58,196 bases of DNA from Gemmatimonadaceae bacterium (GTDB taxonomy: Bacteria > Gemmatimonadota > Gemmatimonadetes > Gemmatimonadales > Gemmatimonadaceae), in NCBI GenBank assembly GCA_020852815.1, contig JADZAN010000021.1:1-58196 (forward strand), written 5' to 3'. The notes under the pieces were generated by a model. The model ran no database searches, was not told where the DNA came from, and worked only from the letters and a program-made list of their open reading frames with translations. Below are positions 1-13,909 of this stretch, piece by piece. The first letter of the stretch is position 1. Each line of letters begins with the position of its first letter. The position numbers and the translations under genes are program-made.

Positions 1-1330
<1,330 letters not shown>

Positions 1331-1333
1331 GGG

Positions 1334-6004
<4,671 letters not shown>

Positions 6005-6148
6005 GTTTCACCCGCGCACAGGCGAAAACGGCCCCACCCCCGTCGGCGCCGAGGCGGGCGCGATCGGGAGGGAGGCGGAGGAAGGAGCTGCGGAAGTGGA
6101 GCGGTACGGCTGAATCACTGAGCGGCGGCTGGGGCGGAGGGAGTGAGG

Positions 6149-6273
6149 GACGGGAGACGGGGGACGGGGGACTGGAGTGCGCGCCGCTGCGCGGCTCGCC
6201 GACCCTTGGAGGCCGGGCAGTCGCGGTGGCCGAAGGCCGCCGCACTCCCGTCTCCCGTCTCCCGTCTCCTGTC
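6149..6273. repeat. 33-bp imperfect inverted repeat in the rplL-rpoB spacer
   Basis: Left arm 6149-6181 and right arm 6241-6273 are reverse complements over 33 nt with 4 mismatches, separated by a 59-nt loop that itself contains short GC stems. Both arms are built from repeated GGGAGAC/GGGGGAC units. The 19-mer at 6154-6172 recurs identically at 22037-22055 inside uvrA. In the rplL-to-rpoB direction the transcript would fold into one long hairpin. E. coli has an attenuator and an RNase III site in the same spacer. A comparable role here is inference. Confidence 0.8.
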
Positions 6274-6279
6274 TCGCCC

Positions 6280-6666
6280 TTACTTGACCTCCACCACCGC
6301 GCCTTCGGCTTCCAGCTTCGCCTTGATCTGGGCGGCTTCGTCCTTGGAGACGCCACCCTTGATCTCCTTGGGCGCGCCGTCGACGACGTCCTTGGCTTCC
6401 TTGAGGCCGAGGCCGGTGAGTTCGCGGACGACCTTGATGACCTGGATCTTCTTGGCGCCGGCTTCCTTGAGGATGACCGCGAACTCGGTCTGTTCCTCGA
6501 CCACCGGGGCCGCAGCCGCGCCGCCGCCGGCGGCACCGCCAGCCGCAACGGCGGCGATGGTGACGTTGAACTTGGTCTTGAACGCGTCGATGAGGTCGGC
6601 GAGCTCGATGACCGACATGTTGCCGATCGCGTCGAGGATCTCGTCCTTGCTCAGGGTCGTAGGCAT
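6280..6666 (-). CDS. rplL: 50S ribosomal protein L7/L12
   Basis: Stalk protein of the large ribosomal subunit that recruits translation GTPases; 128 residues. The N-terminal dimerisation helix ([20 protein letters not shown]), an Ala/Gly-rich flexible hinge at about residues 39-54, and the C-terminal domain with [20 protein letters not shown] are all present. An upstream in-frame extension exists, but the ATG at 6666 (MPTTLSKDE) has GGAG 10 nt upstream and matches the family start. It lies 129 nt after rplJ; that spacer carries a degenerate copy of the GGGAGAC-type repeat near 6760-6790. Confidence 0.97.
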   Translation of the reverse strand: MPTTLSKDEILDAIGNMSVIELADLIDAFKTKFNVTIAAVAAGGAAGGGAAAAPVVEEQTEFAVILKEAGAKKIQVIKVVRELTGLGLKEAKDVVDGAPKEIKGGVSKDEAAQIKAKLEAEGAVVEVK

Positions 6667-6795
6667 GATCTGTATTCTCCGGGTAAGCCCCAGGCGATCC
6701 TGGGATTGTTGAATCACAATTCCACGGCGATCGGTCGGCGGCGGCGGGGCGGGATGGTCTCCCGGCTCCGTCCTCCGTCTCCCATCTCGCCTGGG

Positions 6796-7278
6796 TTAGG
6801 CGTTCTCCACCTGCTCCTTTCTCGCTTCGAGGGCGAGGGCGAACATCATCAGCACGCTGTTGAAGGCACTCACGAGCTGCGACAGCGCCTCGTCGCGCGT
6901 GGGCATCGTGGCGAGCTTCTTCACCGTGGCCTCATCGATGGCGTTGCCCTCGAAGAGACCGCCCTTCATCGCCGGCTTCTGGTCGTGCTCCTTCGCGAAG
7001 TCGACGAGCACCTTCGCCGCGGTGATGGCATCCTTCGCCACGACCACGCCCGTGGGCCCCTTGAGGCGGCTCCCGGTGAGGCCGCTCTCGTTCACGGCCC
7101 GCAGGGCGAGGGTGTTCTTGATGACGACGTAGTCGATCCCTGCCTTCCGGAAGCGACGGCGCAGTTCCGTCATCCGCTTCACGTTGAGTCCCGTGAAGTC
7201 GGTGAAGTAGAGCGCGCTCGCTCCCTTGATCTTGTCGCGGAGCTCGCTAACGAGCTGTTCCTTGTCGGATCTCTTCAT
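6796..7278 (-). CDS. rplJ: 50S ribosomal protein L10
   Basis: Base of the ribosomal stalk; binds 23S rRNA and L12 dimers. It has 160 residues, usual for the family. Conserved blocks visible are ALYFTDFTGLNVKRMTELRR, VIKNTLALRAV and KGPTGVVVAKD, with an Ala/Met-rich C-terminal helix for L12 binding. The start is only 6 nt after the rplA stop. There is therefore no room for the L10 leader structure that in E. coli precedes rplJ, and L10 autoregulation at this point is not supported by the sequence. Confidence 0.97.
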   Translation of the reverse strand: MKRSDKEQLVSELRDKIKGASALYFTDFTGLNVKRMTELRRRFRKAGIDYVVIKNTLALRAVNESGLTGSRLKGPTGVVVAKDAITAAKVLVDFAKEHDQKPAMKGGLFEGNAIDEATVKKLATMPTRDEALSQLVSAFNSVLMMFALALEARKEQVENA

Positions 7279-7284
7279 CGCTCG

Positions 7285-7977
7285 TTAACCCCGGTACGGA
7301 GTGGTGTCGACGCGCACGCCGGGTCCCATCGTGCTGGAGACCGAGACGCCCTTGACGTACACGCCCTTGGCCGCGGCCGGCTTGGACCGGACGATCTGGT
7401 CCATGAAGGCGGTGAAGTTGGTCTCGAGCGCCTCGATGCCAAACGACACCTTGCCGATGGCCGCGTGGACGTTGCCGCCCTTGTCGACGCGGAACTCGAT
7501 CTTGCCGGCCTTCGACTCGCGCACGGCCTGGCCGACGTTCATGGTGACCGTCCCGGCCTTGGGATTGGGCATCAGGCCGCGGGGGCCGAGCACGCGCCCC
7601 AGCTGGCCGACCTGTCCCATCTGGTCGGGAGTGGCGATCATGACGTCGAAGTCTAGCCAGCCGTCCTTGATCTTCTGGATGTGTTCGACGCCCACGAAGT
7701 CGGCGCCGGCTTCCTGCGCCTCGCGCGCCTTCTCACCGACGGCGATCACGAGGACGCGGACCGTCTTGCCGGTGCCGGCCGGGAGGACGACCGTACCACG
7801 CACGACCTGGTCGGCGTGGCGCGGATCGACGCCCAGGCGGACGGCGACTTCGACGGTTTCGTCGAACTTGGCGAAGGCGGTGCTCTTCACGAGCTCCAGC
7901 GCCTGACGGACCTGGTAGTTCAGCGTCTCGTCGATCTTCTTCGCCGCGTTGTTGAACTGCTTGCCGTGTGTGCGCAT
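7285..7977 (-). CDS. rplA: 50S ribosomal protein L1
   Basis: L1 stalk protein of the large subunit and, in other bacteria, translational repressor of the L11 operon. 230 residues from [14 protein letters not shown]. The family signature is present around [20 protein letters not shown], followed by the GTVT and [14 protein letters not shown] blocks. The ATG shares its A with the TGA of rplK (TGATG), implying translational coupling. A longer in-frame extension upstream runs through rplK in another frame and is rejected as a start. Confidence 0.97.
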   Translation of the reverse strand: MRTHGKQFNNAAKKIDETLNYQVRQALELVKSTAFAKFDETVEVAVRLGVDPRHADQVVRGTVVLPAGTGKTVRVLVIAVGEKAREAQEAGADFVGVEHIQKIKDGWLDFDVMIATPDQMGQVGQLGRVLGPRGLMPNPKAGTVTMNVGQAVRESKAGKIEFRVDKGGNVHAAIGKVSFGIEALETNFTAFMDQIVRSKPAAAKGVYVKGVSVSSTMGPGVRVDTTPYRG

Positions 7978-8402
7978 CAGTCCTTCACCTCGACTCCCAT
8001 CGAGCGCGCCGCGCCTGCCACCATCGACATCGCGGACTCGATCGAGTCGCAGTTGAGGTCCGGCATCTTCACCTCGGCAATCTTCTTGACCTGCGCCTTG
8101 CTGATCGTCCCGACCTTCACGCGGTTGGGCTGACCCGACCCCTTCTCCAGTCCCAGTTCCTTCTTGATCAGGATCGCCGCGGGGGGCGTCTTGAGGATGA
8201 AGGTGAAGGACTTGTCCGAGTAGATCGTGATCTCGACCGGGAGGATCAGGCCATCCTGACTCTGCGTGCGAGCGTTGAACTCCTTGCAGAACATCATGAT
8301 GTTGATCCCCTGTGGGCCGAGAGCCGTACCCACTGGAGGAGCCGGGTTCGCGCGCCCCGCGGGGATCTGGAGCTTGACGAACCCTGTGACCTTCTTTGCC
8401 AT
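7977..8402 (-). CDS. rplK: 50S ribosomal protein L11
   Basis: Ribosomal GTPase-centre protein; 141 residues, the family length. The N-terminal domain has [20 protein letters not shown] and [15 protein letters not shown]; the C-terminal rRNA-binding domain has [25 protein letters not shown] lies about 8 nt before the ATG at 8402. A 509-nt spacer separates it from nusG, a plausible place for a promoter and an L1 operator. It is coupled to rplA by a 1-nt stop/start overlap. Confidence 0.97.
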   Translation of the reverse strand: MAKKVTGFVKLQIPAGRANPAPPVGTALGPQGINIMMFCKEFNARTQSQDGLILPVEITIYSDKSFTFILKTPPAAILIKKELGLEKGSGQPNRVKVGTISKAQVKKIAEVKMPDLNCDSIESAMSMVAGAARSMGVEVKD

Positions 8403-8911
8403 TGGTCTCCTCTGCGTACGAGCGCGGAGCGAACGGCGAACAGGGGGACGGACATGCCGGGGTGGGAGACACCCGTGGCACGGCTCAGGCACGGCGCAGC
8501 TAGGTTGCCGGTTGAGCGCGGAGGGCCGGGTCGAACCCGGCGGACGAACCGCCGGCTGCAACGCCGTCCTCCTTCCGTCCCGCGGCCCTGGTCGACGAGC
8601 AACCGCGTTCAGACTTCCACCGTGTGATTCACGTCGTCGTGGTTGCCGACGGTGCGCTTCTCGCCGCAAAGCGGCCGCCCCGCGCAGGGGCCGGTGACTG
8701 CATGCGGAGGTCGAGGGACGGTTTCCCGTGCTCTGGCCATCCGGCGCCTGGTTCGCGTCGTGCGGGGCGCCGCAGTTCCCTTGCGCCCCGCCGATCCCCC
8801 GGCGTCTTGTGCCCGCCTTGCGGCGGACCCTTCATCCGCCTTGCGGCGGAGTGTTCATCCGCCTTGCGGCGGTATTCGCTGCTATCGATCGACCGGCCCC
8901 AGGAGGCGGGG
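8403..8911. other. 509-nt nusG-rplK spacer, hairpin-rich, no gene seen
   Basis: No convincing coding frame, tRNA or tRNA-Trp is visible here. It holds a 9-bp perfect GC stem (8762-8770 with 8783-8791, 12-nt loop) and three tandem short hairpins close to the nusG end. Being the leader of the L11-L1-L10-L12 operon, it probably contains that operon's promoter and regulatory RNA, but I cannot point to a -10/-35 or an L1 site with confidence. Confidence 0.5.
8813..8872. repeat. Three tandem CCGCCTTGCGGCGG hairpins
   Basis: The 14-mer CCGCCTTGCGGCGG occurs at 8813-8826, 8836-8849 and 8859-8872, a 23-nt period, with TTCAT preceding copies two and three. Each copy folds into a 5-bp stem with a TTGC loop on either strand. 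They begin about 40 nt downstream of the nusG stop on the transcribed strand. Too short and too few for a CRISPR array. Confidence 0.75.
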
Positions 8912-9469
8912 TCAGTAGGCCTTCAGCTGCAAGTAGTCCAGTTCGACCGACGTCGGGCGCCCGAAGAGCGACACCATGACGCGGACCTTTCCCTTGTCGG
9001 GCATGACTTCCTCGACCGTGCCGCTGAAGTCGGTGAAGGGCCCTTCGGTGATGGCGACCGCCTGACCGACGAGGAACGGAATCTCCTCGCGCGGGGCGGC
9101 TTCCTCCACCTCATCGGCGATGCCGAGCAGGCGCTTGACCTCGTCCTGCCGCAGGTGCATCGGCTCCTTGGTGACGCCGCCAAGCCCGTGCTGCACGAAC
9201 TTGATGACGCCCTGGATGCCGTTGATGATGTGTGACGACTCCTGGTTCCAGACCATCTCGACGAGCACGTAGCCGGGGTACAGCTTGCGCTCGACGTTGA
9301 CCTTCTTGCCGTTCTTGAGCTCGACGACCTGCTGGGTCGGGACCAGGGCGTGACGGATGAGGCGCTCCTCCGGCGGACGGGCGTCCTGCTCGATCTTCCG
9401 CTGGATGAGCGACTTGACCTTGTTTTCGTGCCCCGCGGTGGTCTGGATGGCGTACCAGCGGTGCTCCAC
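8912..9469 (-). CDS. nusG: Transcription termination/antitermination factor NusG
   Basis: Binds RNA polymerase and links it to Rho or ribosomes; 185 residues. The NGN domain ([27 protein letters not shown]) is followed by a C-terminal KOW domain with [21 protein letters not shown] chose the GTG at 9469, two nt after the secE stop, because the protein then starts [11 protein letters not shown] like the family. Upstream in-frame sequence overlaps secE and is not plausible. Forms the usual rpmG-secE-nusG block. Confidence 0.96.
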   Translation of the reverse strand: MEHRWYAIQTTAGHENKVKSLIQRKIEQDARPPEERLIRHALVPTQQVVELKNGKKVNVERKLYPGYVLVEMVWNQESSHIINGIQGVIKFVQHGLGGVTKEPMHLRQDEVKRLLGIADEVEEAAPREEIPFLVGQAVAITEGPFTDFSGTVEEVMPDKGKVRVMVSLFGRPTSVELDYLQLKAY

Positions 9470-9471
9470 GA

Positions 9472-9699
9472 TCAGCCCCCGAACAGCGACGGGATCCAGC
9501 GGACGAGCACCTGTTGCAGGATGACGTCCATCAGGGCGATGAGGGCCCCGATGAAGAGCGACAGGATGATGACCCCGATGCTCAATTGCCGCACCTGCGG
9601 GACATCGGGCCACGTCACCTTCTTCATCTCCGCCATCACGTCGTGATAGAACGCGACAAGGCGCTGCATCCAGTTGGCACTGGCAGCTTGGGTAGTCAC
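9472..9699 (-). CDS. secE: Preprotein translocase subunit SecE
   Basis: Small essential subunit of the SecYEG translocon, single-membrane-span type, 75 residues. The amphipathic helix and conserved EMKKVTWPD motif (about residues 24-32) precede one hydrophobic segment (about residues 39-62). The GTG at 9699 lies 2 nt after the rpmG stop; an ATG at 9669 would give 65 residues and still include all conserved parts. Tightly packed between rpmG and nusG. Confidence 0.93.
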   Translation of the reverse strand: MTTQAASANWMQRLVAFYHDVMAEMKKVTWPDVPQVRQLSIGVIILSLFIGALIALMDVILQQVLVRWIPSLFGG

Positions 9700-9701
9700 G
9701 G

Positions 9702-9854
9702 CTACTTGGTTTCCTTGTGCGTCTGATGCTTGTTGCAGCGGGGGCAGTACTTCTTCCACTCCACGCGCTCGGGATGCGTGCGCTTGTTCTTCGTGGTGAA
9801 GTAGTTGCGGTTCTTACACTCGCCACAGGCGAGGATGATCTTGTCGCGAGGCAT
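9702..9854 (-). CDS. rpmG: 50S ribosomal protein L33
   Basis: Small ribosomal protein of 50 residues starting [18 protein letters not shown]. It is the zinc-binding (C+) form, with CGEC near residues 10-13 and CPRC near residues 37-40. Its position before secE is the conserved bacterial arrangement. An 8-nt tandem repeat array begins 8 nt upstream of the start codon. Confidence 0.95.
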   Translation of the reverse strand: MPRDKIILACGECKNRNYFTTKNKRTHPERVEWKKYCPRCNKHQTHKETK

Positions 9855-9862
9855 CGTCGTGA

Positions 9863-9901
9863 ACGAGAAGACGAGAAGACGAGAAGACGAGAAGACGAGA
9901 G
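9863..9901. repeat. 8-nt tandem repeat (ACGAGAAG)n upstream of rpmG
   Basis: Four head-to-tail copies of ACGAGAAG plus a partial fifth. The 34-mer at 9866-9899 is identical to the left arm of the inverted repeat at 43371-43404. No complementary arm is visible nearby, so this is a single-arm copy. It lies between tRNA-Thr(GGT) and rpmG, almost touching the rpmG ribosome-binding region. Confidence 0.85.
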
Positions 9902-10025
9902 CCCGCTACCGCAGGGCGGGAGCTGCCTCTCATCGCTCGACTGGAGTACGGACAATTCGTGCGCGTGCACCTGCCTGCAGCTGCCTGCGGCCACCAGCGC
10001 CGCAGCCCTTCCCAAAGCCCTTCCA

Positions 10026-10098
10026 AGCACGCGACCGGGATTGAACCGGTGACCTCACCCTTACCAAGGGTGTGCTCTACCAACTGAGCTACGCGTGC
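10026..10098 (-). tRNA. tRNA-Thr (anticodon GGT)
   Basis: Complete cloverleaf of 73 nt with a 7-bp acceptor stem (GCACGCG/CGCGTGC). The D-loop has AGCTCAGTTGGTAGAGC, the anticodon loop TTGGTAA sits on a CACCC/GGGTG stem, and the T-loop is GGTTCAATCC. CCA is not encoded. Reads ACC/ACU codons. Last tRNA of a four-gene cluster; in E. coli the equivalent thrT is followed by tufB, here by rpmG. Confidence 0.96.
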
Positions 10099-10144
10099 AA
10101 CCGCTGTCGCCCTGCTCCTGCCATTCGGTCCGCTCCAACCAAAG

Positions 10145-10217
10145 AGCGGGAGACGGGGCTCGAACCCGCGACCTCAAGCTTGGAAGGCTCGCGCTCTACC
10201 AACTGAGCTACTCCCGC
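10145..10217 (-). tRNA. tRNA-Gly (anticodon TCC)
   Basis: Cloverleaf with acceptor GCGGGAG/CTCCCGC, a canonical D-arm, anticodon loop CTTCCAA on a CGAGC/GCTTG stem, and T-arm GCGGGTTCGAGCCCCG. CCA is not encoded. Reads GGA/GGG. Equivalent in position and anticodon to E. coli glyT. Confidence 0.96.
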
Positions 10218-10283
10218 ATCGTGCCCCGCACCTAACGACCTCGTGCGGCCCTGCCTCCTCCCGTATTCCCTGCATCCTCCCAG

Positions 10284-10366
10284 TGGTGGGGGAAGGATTC
10301 GAACCTTCGAAGGCGTACGCCGGCAGATTTACAGTCTGCTCCCGTTGGCCACTTGGGTACCCCACC
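10284..10366 (-). tRNA. tRNA-Tyr (anticodon GTA)
   Basis: Class II tRNA of 83 nt with a long variable arm. Acceptor GGTGGGG/CCCCACC with discriminator A; anticodon loop CTGTAAA; T-arm AAGGTTCGAATCCTT. CCA is not fully encoded. A CCTAACG heptamer overlaps the 5' end (10365-10371). Equivalent to E. coli tyrU. Confidence 0.96.
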
Positions 10367-10468
10367 TAACGACTTCTTGCCAGCTGCCATCCCGCCAGAC
10401 GAGCCCGTTGCAGCCGAAACACGGCACATCCTCCACCACACGCCTTTCCCCAAACCCGCCGCCCCACA

Positions 10469-10541
10469 AGCTGACGGCGAGACTCGAACTCGCGACCGCC
10501 TGATTACAAATCAGGAGCTCTACCAACTGAGCTACGTCAGC
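10469..10541 (-). tRNA. tRNA-Thr (anticodon TGT)
   Basis: Cloverleaf with acceptor GCTGACG/CGTCAGC, anticodon loop TTTGTAA on a CCTGA/TCAGG stem, and T-arm GCGAGTTCGAGTCTCGC. Reads ACA/ACG. First tRNA of the cluster, about 30 nt downstream of a well-formed sigma70-type promoter. Equivalent to E. coli thrU. Confidence 0.96.
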
Positions 10542-10572
10542 GACCCACCCGGATTTTCTGCGCGAGACACGA

Positions 10573-10601
10573 ACGATAGTGGGACCTGCAACTTGTGTCA
10601 A
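10573..10601 (-). promoter_or_regulatory. Sigma70-type promoter of the tRNA-rpmG-secE-nusG unit
   Basis: On the minus strand, TTGACA (10601-10596) is followed after exactly 17 nt by TATCGT (10578-10573). The predicted start lies about 25 nt upstream of the mature 5' end of tRNA-Thr(TGT). The perfect -35 box and ideal spacing make this the most convincing promoter in the window. It probably drives the whole tRNA quartet and may read into rpmG. Confidence 0.7.
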
Positions 10602-10778
10602 CTCAATCAGTTCCGTCTCTGAACCCCGATGTCGCGAGGGGACATATGGGCCGCGAAACCCCGCCCAACACGACACGCCCAGCCCCGCGGAGCACCCCTC
10701 TCCCAACACCCCTCAGCCCCCTCCGCCACTAACCCCGCACCGCTCGCCGGCGTGCGCCGTCGACCGCCGTTCAACGCG

Positions 10779-12251
10779 TCACCGCCAGCGCTCGAGCTGA
10801 GTCCCCTGCGGCGTATCCTTCACCACGAAGCCGCGTTCCTCGACCTCCCCACGAATGGCGTCCGACGCGGCAAAGTCACGCTGGGCTCGCGCCGCCAACC
10901 GGTCCCGCAAACGCCCCACCGCCCACCGGAACTGCTCCCGCTCCAACGGCTCCAGCTCAGGAAGCGTCTCCGGCGACGGCTCGACCCGATCGGCTCCCAC
11001 CACCACGCGCTGCGCCCTGGGCTGGACATCGAGGACCGAGTCCATGAGGGCAAAGACGCGCCGCGCCTCCGCCAGGCTGGCCGCGTCGCTCCCCTTGCGG
11101 TCGAGCTCGGCGTTGGCGCGCTGTAGGAAGGTGAAGAGCGACGCGACCGCTTCCGGCGCGTTCAAATCGTCGCGCAGCGCGGCTCGGAACGCGAGCTCCC
11201 CCTCGGCCGCCACGGCCGCCAGCTCCGGGGTCCCTCCCCTCGCCGTCTCCAGCCGATGCGCGAACTCCCCCACGCGACGCACCGCCTCCAACGACGCCTC
11301 GAGCCCGGTCCCCGACAGGTTCATCTGCTTCCTATAGTGGGTCGAGTACACGAAGTGCCGCAGCGCGGCGGCCGAGACGCCGCGCTCGCGCAGGTCCTTC
11401 ACCGTGGTGATGTTCCCCAGCCGCTTGGACATCTTCGTCCCGTCGATCTGCAGGAACTCGCCGTGGCACCAGAAGCGCGAGAACGGCTTCCCGGTGGCCG
11501 CCTCGGACTGGGCGATCTCGTCTTCGTGATGGGGGAAGACCAGGTCGATGCCACCGCAATGAATGTCCAGGGTCTCGCCGAGGTACTTCATCGCCATCGC
11601 CGAGCACTCGAGGTGCCATCCCGGGCGCCCGCGTCCGAACGGCGCATCCCAGGCCGCACCGGTCTTCTCGTCCTCCGGCTTGGCGGCCTTCCAGAGCGCG
11701 AAGTCCTGCGCGTTCTCCTTGGAGTAGTCGTCCACGGCCACGCGCGCGCCGCTCTTGACCTCGCGCGTGTCGAGGCGCGAGAGCTTGCCGTAGCCGGGAA
11801 AGCGATCGATGGCGAAGTAGATCGAACCATCCTCGGCCTTGTAGGCCACTCCCTTCTCCAGCAGCGACTGGACCAGGGCGATCATCTCCGGAATGTGCGT
11901 CGTGGCCTTGGGATAGGCTTCCGCATCCTCGATGCGCAGGTAGCGGCGATCCTTGTGGAAGATCTCGGTGATCGGTTCCGTCACCTCGACGATGGTCTTC
12001 CCGGTCGACTCTGCCCGCTTGATGATCTTGTCATCGACGTCGGTGAGGTTTTGCACCTGCACGACCTTCCACCCTTCGAGGCGCAAGGCGCGGCGGAGCA
12101 GGTCATTGAAGAGGAAGGTGCGGAAGTTCCCGACGTGGGCGGGGTCATAGACCGTGGGGCCGCACGAGTAGAAGCGCACCGTCTCGCCATCGGCGGGGGT
12201 GAAGGGCTCGACGCTGCGGGAGAGGGTGTTGTAGAGGCGGAACTCGGGCAT
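10779..12251 (-). CDS. cysS: Cysteinyl-tRNA synthetase
   Basis: Charges tRNA-Cys with cysteine; class I synthetase, 490 residues. The HIGH-type motif is HVGN at residues 39-42 and the KMSKRLGN motif is near 272-279. Zinc ligands are Cys30, the Cys in LECSAMAMK and the His in FPHHEDE. The C-terminal anticodon-binding domain is present. Starts MPEFRLYNTLSR. It is transcribed towards the tRNA cluster, with its stop about 180 nt before the tRNA promoter. No T-box leader is seen in the 254-nt upstream spacer. Confidence 0.97.
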   Translation of the reverse strand: MPEFRLYNTLSRSVEPFTPADGETVRFYSCGPTVYDPAHVGNFRTFLFNDLLRRALRLEGWKVVQVQNLTDVDDKIIKRAESTGKTIVEVTEPITEIFHKDRRYLRIEDAEAYPKATTHIPEMIALVQSLLEKGVAYKAEDGSIYFAIDRFPGYGKLSRLDTREVKSGARVAVDDYSKENAQDFALWKAAKPEDEKTGAAWDAPFGRGRPGWHLECSAMAMKYLGETLDIHCGGIDLVFPHHEDEIAQSEAATGKPFSRFWCHGEFLQIDGTKMSKRLGNITTVKDLRERGVSAAALRHFVYSTHYRKQMNLSGTGLEASLEAVRRVGEFAHRLETARGGTPELAAVAAEGELAFRAALRDDLNAPEAVASLFTFLQRANAELDRKGSDAASLAEARRVFALMDSVLDVQPRAQRVVVGADRVEPSPETLPELEPLEREQFRWAVGRLRDRLAARAQRDFAASDAIRGEVEERGFVVKDTPQGTQLERWR

Positions 12252-12505
12252 CGCCGGTCGACGGGTGGGGACCCGGTGAAGCTAACGGCGCTCCGCAGAC
12301 GGTGGTACCGGAACGACGACAGGAGTCGCTCGCGGCGCATTGGTGAGCCGCGCGCCAACGACGCAAAGCGTGTGAGCAGGCGCTGGTCGAGGCGTTGGAC
12401 GTGGGCGCAGTGGCTACGCCCTGCCTGTAAACGAGGCGCACGATCGTCCGCAGGTACAACGCGCCGCCATCGTCTTGCTACGCGCCCGGTGCCGGAGCCG
12501 AAGAC

Positions 12506-13846
12506 TCACCGCGCCCGCCGATCCACCACCCGATTCAGCTTTCCCCCCTCCGATCGCGGCGCCTCGCCAGGCGCCAGCAGGGTCACCGACATCCCCACGC
12601 CGATCACGTCGCGCAGCAGCCCCGCCACCCGCTGGCGCAGCTCGCGCAACCGGAGGTCGGCCTCGACGACGTCGTCCGACAGCAGCTCGCGCCCCACTTC
12701 CCGAAAGAACGAGTCGGCCACCTCGGCTTGAACCTCGATCTCGTGGAGCGTCTCCTCACGGGTGACGACGATGCAGTAGTGTGGCGAGAGTTCGGGGACG
12801 CGCCCCAGCACCGCCTCCACCTGGCTCGGATAGACGTTCACCCCGCGAATGATGAGCATGTCGTCGGTGCGCCCCTTGACCAGGCGCATGCGCACGAGGG
12901 TGCGCCCACACGCGCAGCTCCCGCGCACGAGCGAGGTGATATCCCCCGTCCAGTAGCGCAGCAGGGGGAGCGCCTCCTTGGTGAGCGTGGTGAGGACGAG
13001 TACGCCCTCCTCGCCGTCGGCGACCGGCGCCTGCGTGTCGGGGTCGAGGATCTCCGGGTAGAAGTGATCCTCCATCACGTGCGACCCGTCGCGCGCCTCG
13101 ACGCACTCGCACGAGACGCCGGGGCCGATGATCTCGCTCAGCCCGTAGATGTTGGTGCTGCGCACGCCTAACGCCGCGTCGATCTGCACGCGCATCCCGT
13201 CGGTCCACGGCTCGGCGCCGAGCACGGCGTACCGCAGGGAGATCTCGCCAGGGGCAATCCCGCGACGGGCAAACTCGGTGGCCAGCGTGAGGGCGTAGCT
13301 CGGGGTGCAGGTGATGACGTCGGGGCGGAAGTCGGTGATGAGCGTCATCTGCCGTTCGGTCATCCCCCCGCTGACGGGAACGACGCTGAGGCCGAGCCGC
13401 TCACCGCCGTAGTGGATGCCAAGCCCGCCCGTGAAGAGGCCGTAGCCATAGGCGTTATGCAGCATCATGCCCGGCGCGGCACCGGCCATGGCCAGCGAGC
13501 GGGCGCAGACGCGGGCGAAGAGCGCGACATCATTCGCGGTGTAGGCCACCACGGTCGCCTTCCCGGTCGTCCCCGACGACGCGTGCACGCGCATGACCTG
13601 CTCACGCGGCACGGCGAGGAGGCCAAACGGGTAGTGATCGCGCAGGTCGCCCTTGCGCGTGATGGGGAGGCGCGCGAGGTCGTCGATGGAGCGGATGTCG
13701 CCAGCCGCAACGCCGGCGGCGGCGAGGCGCTCGCGGTACATCGGGACGCGTTCCGCCAGGTACGCCACGAGCCCCCGCAGGCGCGTCCCCTGCAGCTCGC
13801 GCATCGACTCGACGGGGAGGGACTCGAACTCGGGCTCGAGAATCAC
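12506..13846 (-). CDS. paaK: Phenylacetate-CoA ligase (PaaK-type adenylate-forming enzyme)
   Basis: ATP-dependent CoA ligase, 446 residues, the PaaK family length. It has the adenylation P-loop HASSGTTGKAT at about residues 88-98, GLSEIIGPGVSCEC in the middle, and the C-terminal hinge TDDMLIIRGVNVYPSQVE. The predicted reaction is phenylacetate + ATP + CoA to phenylacetyl-CoA, entry to aerobic phenylacetate degradation. No other paa genes are nearby, so the in vivo substrate could be another aryl or short acid. The start is a GTG. Upstream of cysS on the same strand with a 254-nt gap. Confidence 0.88.
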   Translation of the reverse strand: MILEPEFESLPVESMRELQGTRLRGLVAYLAERVPMYRERLAAAGVAAGDIRSIDDLARLPITRKGDLRDHYPFGLLAVPREQVMRVHASSGTTGKATVVAYTANDVALFARVCARSLAMAGAAPGMMLHNAYGYGLFTGGLGIHYGGERLGLSVVPVSGGMTERQMTLITDFRPDVITCTPSYALTLATEFARRGIAPGEISLRYAVLGAEPWTDGMRVQIDAALGVRSTNIYGLSEIIGPGVSCECVEARDGSHVMEDHFYPEILDPDTQAPVADGEEGVLVLTTLTKEALPLLRYWTGDITSLVRGSCACGRTLVRMRLVKGRTDDMLIIRGVNVYPSQVEAVLGRVPELSPHYCIVVTREETLHEIEVQAEVADSFFREVGRELLSDDVVEADLRLRELRQRVAGLLRDVIGVGMSVTLLAPGEAPRSEGGKLNRVVDRRAR

Positions 13847-13909
13847 GTGAGTAATCGGGTAGTCGGGAAGCCAGTCCCAACGTACGCCGGGGACGCGACG
13901 GCGCGAGGG

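Noticed and set aside
8813-8872. Possible mini CRISPR array
   Set aside because: Three 14-nt palindromic repeats at a 23-nt period with about 9-nt gaps are far too short for repeats plus spacers, and no cas genes are present.
9470-10030. Long N-terminal extension of NusG through secE, rpmG and the tRNA region
   Set aside because: It overlaps secE and rpmG, which are clearly coding in other frames; the GTG at 9469 gives the normal family start.
12296-12312. T-box-like GGTGGTACCG upstream of cysS
   Set aside because: It is on the plus strand while cysS is on the minus strand; on the correct strand the sequence does not match, and no specifier stem or terminator is visible.
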